Origin: Halobacterium rubrum
Lineage (GTDB): Archaea > Halobacteriota > Halobacteria > Halobacteriales > Halobacteriaceae
Direction: 5' to 3'
Assembly: GCF_021729015.1 (NCBI RefSeq)
Contig: NZ_JAJQQZ010000003.1
Coordinates: forward strand, 434,001-498,000
DNA: 64,000 nt
Below, one piece after another: positions 59,223 to 64,000 of the stretch; within the stretch, counting starts at the first letter, position 1; every line of letters starts with the position of its first letter. Made by a program: the position numbers and the translations under genes. The notes below the pieces were generated by a model, which saw only the letters and a program-made list of their open reading frames with translations, was not told where the DNA came from and did no database searches.

Positions 59223-61557
59223 GCGCGTCCAGGCACTCGATGGCGAGCGCCTTGTCCAGTGGGTCGTTGGCGTTCCCGCACTGCGGGGACTGCACGCAGG
59301 CCGGACAGCCGTCCTCGCAGTCGCAGGCCCGCAGCATGTCGAGTGTGCTGTCGGCGAGACTTCCCATCGCCTCGAACCCCTCACGGGTCAGCCCGACGCC
59401 GCCCGGGTAGCCGTCGTAGATGAAGATGGTCGGCCGGCCGGTGTGGGGGTGAACGGGCGTCGACAGGCCACCGATGTCCCCGCGGTCGCAGAGGAACTCG
59501 GTGGGGAACATCGAGATGAGCGCGTGCTCGGCGGCGTGAATCCCGCCCGGGAGGTCGCCGCCCGCCAGCAGCTGCTGTTCGACGTCCGGCGGCAGCGCGA
59601 AGTACAGCGCCTTCGTGTCCAGCGTCTGCGGCGGCAGGTCCAGGGACAGCGTGTCCAGCGCTTCGCCGCGCTTGGCGTCGCGGCGCTGGTAGCCGGTGAC
59701 CTCGGTGGTGAGCGTGATGTCCGCGAACCCGACCGGGACGTCGTCGCGGGCGAACGGCGTGCGCTCGTCGAGGTCGGCGTGGACCTCGATGTCTTTCTCG
59801 GTGAGAACGCGCGTGTAGTGGTCGGCCCACGTCGGCGAGAGCGTCGCGACCCCCCGGTCGAGGTCGAGGTCCGAGACCTCGTAGCGCTGGCCCTGGTGGT
59901 GGTAGATGGCGCCCGGGTGGGCGTCACGGACGGCGTCGTCGAGCTCCAGCGTCGCGAGCGTGTCCCCGCCCGGCTCCCGTAGCCGGACCTCGGTGTCGTC
60001 GATGGTGCGCAGGCTCATCTCGTGCTGGGGGCTGCCGTCGCCGTCGTCCACCCACCGCAGGCCGTACTTGGTCGCGCGCTGCTCGAGGTCCCCGCGTTCT
60101 TCGAGGTGCTTCACGCGCTCCTCGAACCGGGGGAAATACTCGCGGTCTTCGGGCTTGAGCCAGTTCTCGCTGGCCGCACACCGCAGGTGGTCGTCCAGCA
60201 GGTGCTCGTTGCCGGGGTCGACGACCGCGCGCTCGGGGTCGCCGTCGAACAGCGCGTCGGGGTTGGCGGCGACGTACTGGTCGAGCTGGTCCTCCCCCGC
60301 GACGAGCACGACGGCGGCGTCGTCGGTCCCGCGGCCCGCGCGGCCCGCGCGCTGGAAGGTGTTCATTCTCGTGCCCGGGTAGCCGTCAAGCAGGACGGCG
60401 TCGAGGCCGCCGACGTCGACGCCGAGTTCGAGCGCGTTCGTGCTCCAGACGCCACGCAGGCTGCCGTCGTGGAGGTCGGTCTCGAGGCTGCGGCGGCGGT
60501 CGTCGGTCAGCGACCCCTGGTAGGCGGCGATGGCGTCCGCGAGGTCGTGTTCGCCCCGGTCGCGGAGGTCGTCGCTCGTGGCGGTGGCGTTGCGCTCGGC
60601 GCCCTGCCGGGAGCGCGTGAACGCCAGCGTCTGGTAGTCCTCGGTGACGAAGTCCGCCATCAGGTTCCGCGTCTCGACGTGGGAGGACCGCCGCCGACCC
60701 TCGCCGCCGTCCTGCTTCGGGGGGTTCCAGACGAGCCAGTCCGTGTCGCCGGTCGCGCTCGTGTCCTCGTCAACGAGCCGGAACCCCTCTTCCTCCTTGC
60801 CGGTGACCCGGCTGGCGTGCTCGACGGGGTTGCCGATGGTCGCCGAACAGCAGACGAACTGGGGCGAGCCCTCGGTCAGGTGGCTCCCCTCGGAGCCACC
60901 ACCGCTGTCGAATCGCTCGCAGACCCGCCGGAGTCGCCGTAACAGCAGCGAGACGTGCCCACCGAAGACGCCGCGATAGACGTGCACTTCGTCGACGACG
61001 ACGGTCTCCAGCCCCGAGAAGAACCACTCCCAGAGCCGGTGGGCGTGGGGGAGCAACGCGTAGTGCAGCATGTCCGGGTTCGAGAGCAGAACCGTCGGCC
61101 TGCGGTCCCGGACGTCCCGCTTCTCGGATTTCGACAGCCGGCCGGTGTAGGTGTCGACCTGCACCCGGCTGCCGAACCCGAGGTCGCGGGCGAGCCCCGA
61201 GAGTGTCTCCGCCTGGTCGGCGACGAGGGCGTTCTGGGGGCCGAGGTAGAGCGTGCGGCCACCGTGGTCCATCGCGCGCTCGAACGCCGGCACGGTGTAC
61301 GCGAGACTCTTCCCGCTGGCTGTCGGAGTCGCAATCACCACGTCGTCGCCGTCCCGAACTGCCTCGATGGCGTCGGCCTGGTGGTCGTAGAGCGCGTCGA
61401 TGTCGCGGTCCGCGAGCGCCGACGCGAGCCGGTCCTCGAGAGCCACGTCCCGGGTCCGCGCGTCGCGCCCCGGGCGCGTGCGCTCGTCGGCTATCTGGTC
61501 CGCGTACCACGGCCGCCCCCGGAGCCAGTCGGCGAGGTCGTCGTCCACGGCGTCCAC
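59215..61557 (-). CDS. DEAD/DEAH helicase, Hrq1/YprA type with C-terminal Cys cluster
   Basis: A 780-residue superfamily 2 helicase. Walker A is VIATPTASGKSLAYTVPAFE (near residue 77), the DEVH box is TVVVDEVHVYRGVFGGHVSL, motif III is FVCCSATIGNP, and the second RecA domain has GVWSTNALELGVDVGGLDAV and FQRAGRAGRGTD. The C-terminal DUF1998 region ends with RACDCEDGCPACVQSPQCGN, a four-Cys zinc or Fe-S site. Related enzymes unwind 3'-5' in repair. It is monocistronic. Confidence 0.94.
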   Translation of the reverse strand: MDAVDDDLADWLRGRPWYADQIADERTRPGRDARTRDVALEDRLASALADRDIDALYDHQADAIEAVRDGDDVVIATPTASGKSLAYTVPAFERAMDHGGRTLYLGPQNALVADQAETLSGLARDLGFGSRVQVDTYTGRLSKSEKRDVRDRRPTVLLSNPDMLHYALLPHAHRLWEWFFSGLETVVVDEVHVYRGVFGGHVSLLLRRLRRVCERFDSGGGSEGSHLTEGSPQFVCCSATIGNPVEHASRVTGKEEEGFRLVDEDTSATGDTDWLVWNPPKQDGGEGRRRSSHVETRNLMADFVTEDYQTLAFTRSRQGAERNATATSDDLRDRGEHDLADAIAAYQGSLTDDRRRSLETDLHDGSLRGVWSTNALELGVDVGGLDAVLLDGYPGTRMNTFQRAGRAGRGTDDAAVVLVAGEDQLDQYVAANPDALFDGDPERAVVDPGNEHLLDDHLRCAASENWLKPEDREYFPRFEERVKHLEERGDLEQRATKYGLRWVDDGDGSPQHEMSLRTIDDTEVRLREPGGDTLATLELDDAVRDAHPGAIYHHQGQRYEVSDLDLDRGVATLSPTWADHYTRVLTEKDIEVHADLDERTPFARDDVPVGFADITLTTEVTGYQRRDAKRGEALDTLSLDLPPQTLDTKALYFALPPDVEQQLLAGGDLPGGIHAAEHALISMFPTEFLCDRGDIGGLSTPVHPHTGRPTIFIYDGYPGGVGLTREGFEAMGSLADSTLDMLRACDCEDGCPACVQSPQCGNANDPLDKALAIECLDALT

Positions 61558-61661
61558 TCCGCACGCCGCCCCCTAACGGTTTCCGGTGACCCCCACGCCG
61601 TGGGGCCGTCCAGCCTGCCGAAGCGGTAACTTCTTTCCCGTCAGCCGCCAGACCCGGAAGC

Positions 61662-62807
61662 ATGTTCCCACGGCTGGACTACCTCGAGTGGATCTCCGGC
61701 CGGCCGGAGGTCGCGCTGTACGACCTCGGGTCGAGTGACCTGCGCGGCGACCGCGACCACGACCCCGTCGTCGTCCCCGAACCCCTGGAGGGACTCTCGG
61801 ACCCGCCGGTCGGTGCGACCCTCGAGACGCAGATTGCCGGCGAGTACGGCGTCCACCCGGAACGCGTGCTGGTGACGCCGGGAGCGTCCACGGCGAACCT
61901 CGTCGCAACCGTCGCGGCGCTGTACCCGGACGCCGGCGCGAACCCGGACAGCGAGGGCGAGGGCGAGGACGGTGACGACGGCGACGGAGTCGCCGAACCG
62001 ACTGCGCTCGTCGAGAAGCCGGGCTACGAGCCCCTCGTCGAGGCACCGCGGGCCGTCGGCGCCGGCACCGACCGGTTCCTGCGGCCGGCCGACGACGACT
62101 ACCGGCTGAACCCCGAGCGCGTCGCGGCCGCGCTCACCGAGAACACGCAGCTGGTCACGGTGACGAACCGCCACAACCCCAGTGGCCGACTGTCGGACCG
62201 CGAGACGCTGGCCACCGCCGCCGCGGAAGCCGGCGAGGCCGGCGCGCGGTTGCTCGTCGACGAGGTGTACGCGCCGTTCACCGAAGACGCGGACGACGGT
62301 CCGTTCGGCGGACCGTCCGCTGCCGGCGTCGACAACGCGGTCGTCACGGGGTCGCTGACGAAGTTCTTCGGCCTCGGCGACCTGTGCGTCGGCTGGATCG
62401 TCGCCGACCGCGAGTTCGTCGACCGCGCGCGCTCGGTGCTCCGCCACCTCCCCGGGAACACCGGCCCCAGTCGCGCGCTCGGGATGCGCGCGTTCCACAA
62501 CCTCGACGAGCTCGCCGAGCGCGCCCGCGGGCTGCTCGCGGAGAACCACGCGCTGCTCGCCTCGTTCCTCGACGCCCACGACGACGTCGACGGCGTCGTC
62601 CCCGACGGCTCGACGTACGCCTTCCTCGACCCGGCGGACGTAGACGGTGACGAACTGACCGCGGCCGCCTGGGACGAGGGCGTGCTCGTCGTCCCCGGGC
62701 GGTTCTTCGACGACACGGAGCGCGTCCGCGTGAGCCTCGGCCGCACGCCCGACCACTCGGCTGCAGCCCTCGACGCGCTCGCCGGCGTGCTCGCCGACCT
62801 CGACTGA
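61662..62807 (+). CDS. PLP-dependent aminotransferase, class I/II
   Basis: A 381-residue aminotransferase. PGASTANLVATVAALYP, EKPGYEPLVEAP, LVTVTNRHNPSGRLSDRETL and LVDEVYAPF are fold type I landmarks; VTGSLTKFFGLGDLCVGWIV holds the Schiff-base Lys. C-terminal ERVRVSLGRTPDHSAAALDA binds the substrate carboxylate. An acidic insertion (SEGEGEDGDDGDG) lies near residue 100. The amino-acid substrate is unknown. Confidence 0.92.
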   Translation: MFPRLDYLEWISGRPEVALYDLGSSDLRGDRDHDPVVVPEPLEGLSDPPVGATLETQIAGEYGVHPERVLVTPGASTANLVATVAALYPDAGANPDSEGEGEDGDDGDGVAEPTALVEKPGYEPLVEAPRAVGAGTDRFLRPADDDYRLNPERVAAALTENTQLVTVTNRHNPSGRLSDRETLATAAAEAGEAGARLLVDEVYAPFTEDADDGPFGGPSAAGVDNAVVTGSLTKFFGLGDLCVGWIVADREFVDRARSVLRHLPGNTGPSRALGMRAFHNLDELAERARGLLAENHALLASFLDAHDDVDGVVPDGSTYAFLDPADVDGDELTAAAWDEGVLVVPGRFFDDTERVRVSLGRTPDHSAAALDALAGVLADLD

Positions 62808-62859
62808 GCCGGGCGACGCGCACAGCGGCGTCTGACGCTGGTCGGCCGCGGCTTCAAGA

Positions 62860-62865
62860 CTTAAG
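62860..62865 (+). promoter_or_regulatory. TATA-like box of the PRC-barrel gene
   Basis: CTTAAG, centre about 27 bases before the ATG at 62890; leaderless start. Confidence 0.55.
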
Positions 62866-62889
62866 GTTCCCCCGCGCAATCCCCGTAGC

Positions 62890-63174
62890 ATGGACGCAGA
62901 CGAGATCACCTCGCTCGTGGGACGCGAGGTCTACTCGAACAACGGCGTGTTCGTGGGGGAAGTCGAGGACATCCAGCTGAACCTCGACGCAGAGACCGTC
63001 ACCGGGCTCGCGCTCTCGGAGCTCAACGGCGACCTGTTCTCCGCCGAGATGACGGGCAAGAAGGGCGTCATCGTGCCCTACCGGTGGGTGCGCGCGGTCG
63101 GCGACGTCGTCCTCATCAACGACGTGGTCGAGCGCTACGACAACGACGAGGTCGACGAGGAAATCGCCGTCTGA
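62890..63174 (+). CDS. PRC-barrel domain protein
   Basis: A 94-residue beta-barrel protein. ITSLVGREVYSNNGVFVGEV, IQLNLDAETVTGLAL and GVIVPYRWVRAVGDVVLIND are the typical strands. In archaea such small PRC proteins include CdpB-type division factors that bind SepF, and others linked to RNA metabolism. Which kind this is cannot be decided from the sequence alone, although the length is near that of the haloarchaeal CdpB proteins. Confidence 0.88.
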   Translation: MDADEITSLVGREVYSNNGVFVGEVEDIQLNLDAETVTGLALSELNGDLFSAEMTGKKGVIVPYRWVRAVGDVVLINDVVERYDNDEVDEEIAV

Positions 63175-63189
63175 ACCCCGCGAGTTTTC

Positions 63190-63660
63190 TCACTCTCTGC
63201 TGCTGGCTGCGACGTACCTGACACCGAGTTCGTGCAGCGCCGGGTGAGGCACCGCGTGCGGCCGGGCGTCCTGCACGTCGTGGAGCGCTGCCACGAACGC
63301 ACAGTTCTCCTCGACGGCGAGCGCGGCGGCTGCGACGGCGCTACTCCGCGAGATGCCGGCCTCGCAGTGGACGAGCAGCGACCCGGTCCGGGCGGAGAGC
63401 CGGCGCGCGGTGTCGACGGCGGCCGCGAACGCCACCCAGTCGTTGGTCGCGTCGTCGCTGAGCGGCCGGTGGTGGGTCGTCGCCGGCCGCGGCTCACGAG
63501 TCAGAGAGAGCACGTGGCCGAACGAGCGGTCACAGGCCGGCGACGCCGCGGCGGCGTTCCCGAGGAAGACGCGGTTCTCGTCGTCGAGTTTGCGGTACAC
63601 TGGCGTCGGTCGGACGGAGCCGTACGGGCGGACGAACGGGGGAGTCGAGTCGTCGCTCAT
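63190..63660 (-). CDS. Dual-specificity protein phosphatase family
   Basis: A 156-residue Cys phosphatase. SLLVHCEAGISRSSAVAAAA contains the HCx5R loop with C99 and R105. RVFLGNAAAASPACDRSFGH and VLSLTREP form the N-terminal strands. Substrates could be phospho-Ser/Thr/Tyr. No partner kinase gene is adjacent. Confidence 0.88.
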   Translation of the reverse strand: MSDDSTPPFVRPYGSVRPTPVYRKLDDENRVFLGNAAAASPACDRSFGHVLSLTREPRPATTHHRPLSDDATNDWVAFAAAVDTARRLSARTGSLLVHCEAGISRSSAVAAAALAVEENCAFVAALHDVQDARPHAVPHPALHELGVRYVAASSRE

Positions 63661-63692
63661 CGAGGGGCTGGCGAGACCGCCAGCGTACCCGT

Positions 63693-64000
63693 TCAGCTCC
63701 CGTTGTTCCCGCTCTCGGACTCCACGCCCATCGCGTCGAAGAGCTTCCGGGTGACGGCCTCCTCGGTGAGCGAGAGCAGCGTCTCGCGGTTCTCCTCGGT
63801 CGTCTCGATGCCGGTGAAGATACCGAGGGGAATCTCCGCGCTGGCCTGCGTCGAGTGGCCCGCCGACTCCCCGATGTCGACGAACGCGTCGGCGAGCACG
63901 CGCCCGATGTTCAGCCGGATGTCCTTCGAGCGCGCGGCGAGGTAGATGGTGTCCTCGACGATACCGAACACCGCGGTCGTCGTGATGCCCTCCAGATTCA
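63693..64000 (-). CDS. DHH-family phosphoesterase, C-terminus only (gene continues to the right)
   Basis: The frame is open through the right edge (NLEGITTTAVFGIVEDTIYL before a possible GTG at 63971), so the gene is cut. The visible 102 residues are the DHHA1-type end of a RecJ-like phosphoesterase: ARSKDIRLNIGRVLADAFVD, then GESAGHSTQASAEIPLGIFT, the GGHxxAxGA-like substrate loop. In haloarchaea such proteins often carry a TrkA-N domain, which would lie outside this window. It ends 32 bases after the phosphatase gene start. Confidence 0.82.
   Translation of the reverse strand, partial: NLEGITTTAVFGIVEDTIYLAARSKDIRLNIGRVLADAFVDIGESAGHSTQASAEIPLGIFTGIETTEENRETLLSLTEEAVTRKLFDAMGVESESGNNGS

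Overview
The window looks like chromosome of a haloarchaeon, most likely Halobacterium or a close relative. GC is very high, proteins are rich in Asp and Glu, and many genes have a TATA-like box about 26 bases before the start codon, as expected for leaderless transcripts. The archaellin N-termini and the archaellum/chemotaxis gene order match what is known for Halobacterium salinarum. I see no rRNA, tRNA, CRISPR array, insertion sequence or integrase. All gaps between genes are shorter than about 250 bases.

Bases 1-6,000 hold a cut-off membrane glycosyltransferase, an iron-type ABC uptake operon (ATPase, fused permease, Tat lipoprotein) and a protein resembling reversibly glycosylated polypeptide. 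The last two have DtxR-type operators of the form TTAGG-N4-CCTAA upstream. Bases 6,000-32,000 are metabolic and accessory: a HEAT-repeat pseudokinase with a membrane partner, glycerate kinase, a thiolase/zinc-ribbon pair, oxidoreductases, a DtxR-family regulator with cysteine clusters, a DUF2249 repeat protein, a CopD/TusA/FmdE-like operon, a Bat-type regulator, peroxiredoxin, an NlpC/P60 protein, aldehyde dehydrogenase, a ZIP transporter, and ADP-forming acetyl-CoA synthetase followed by a Pta-N-like protein.

Bases 31,668-56,608 are one motility and taxis island. On the minus strand it has cheW2, a MinD/ParA ATPase, arlJ-I-H-G-F-CE, arlD, a soluble Htr transducer and a small flagella-cluster protein. 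On the plus strand it has three tandem archaellins, a HEAT-repeat protein and cheF1. It closes on the minus strand with cheF2, cheR, cheD, two cheC genes, cheA, cheB, cheY, cheW1 and an acidic protein. Transducers signal through CheW to CheA, which phosphorylates CheY and CheB. CheF-type adaptors and the HEAT protein link CheY-P to the ArlCDE switch, and ArlH/I/J assemble and rotate the filament. MinD probably contributes to polar placement.

The right end holds a Tat-exported subtilisin, a membrane protein, a Hrq1-like helicase, an aminotransferase, a PRC-barrel protein, a dual-specificity phosphatase and a cut-off DHH phosphoesterase.

Most notable are: a 25-codon leader ORF whose stop overlaps the cheF1 start; an inverted repeat and a leader hairpin before the archaellins; a DtxR-family protein that seems to have lost its metal ligands but gained Cys clusters; the pseudokinase pair; and several palindromes placed exactly at transcription starts.
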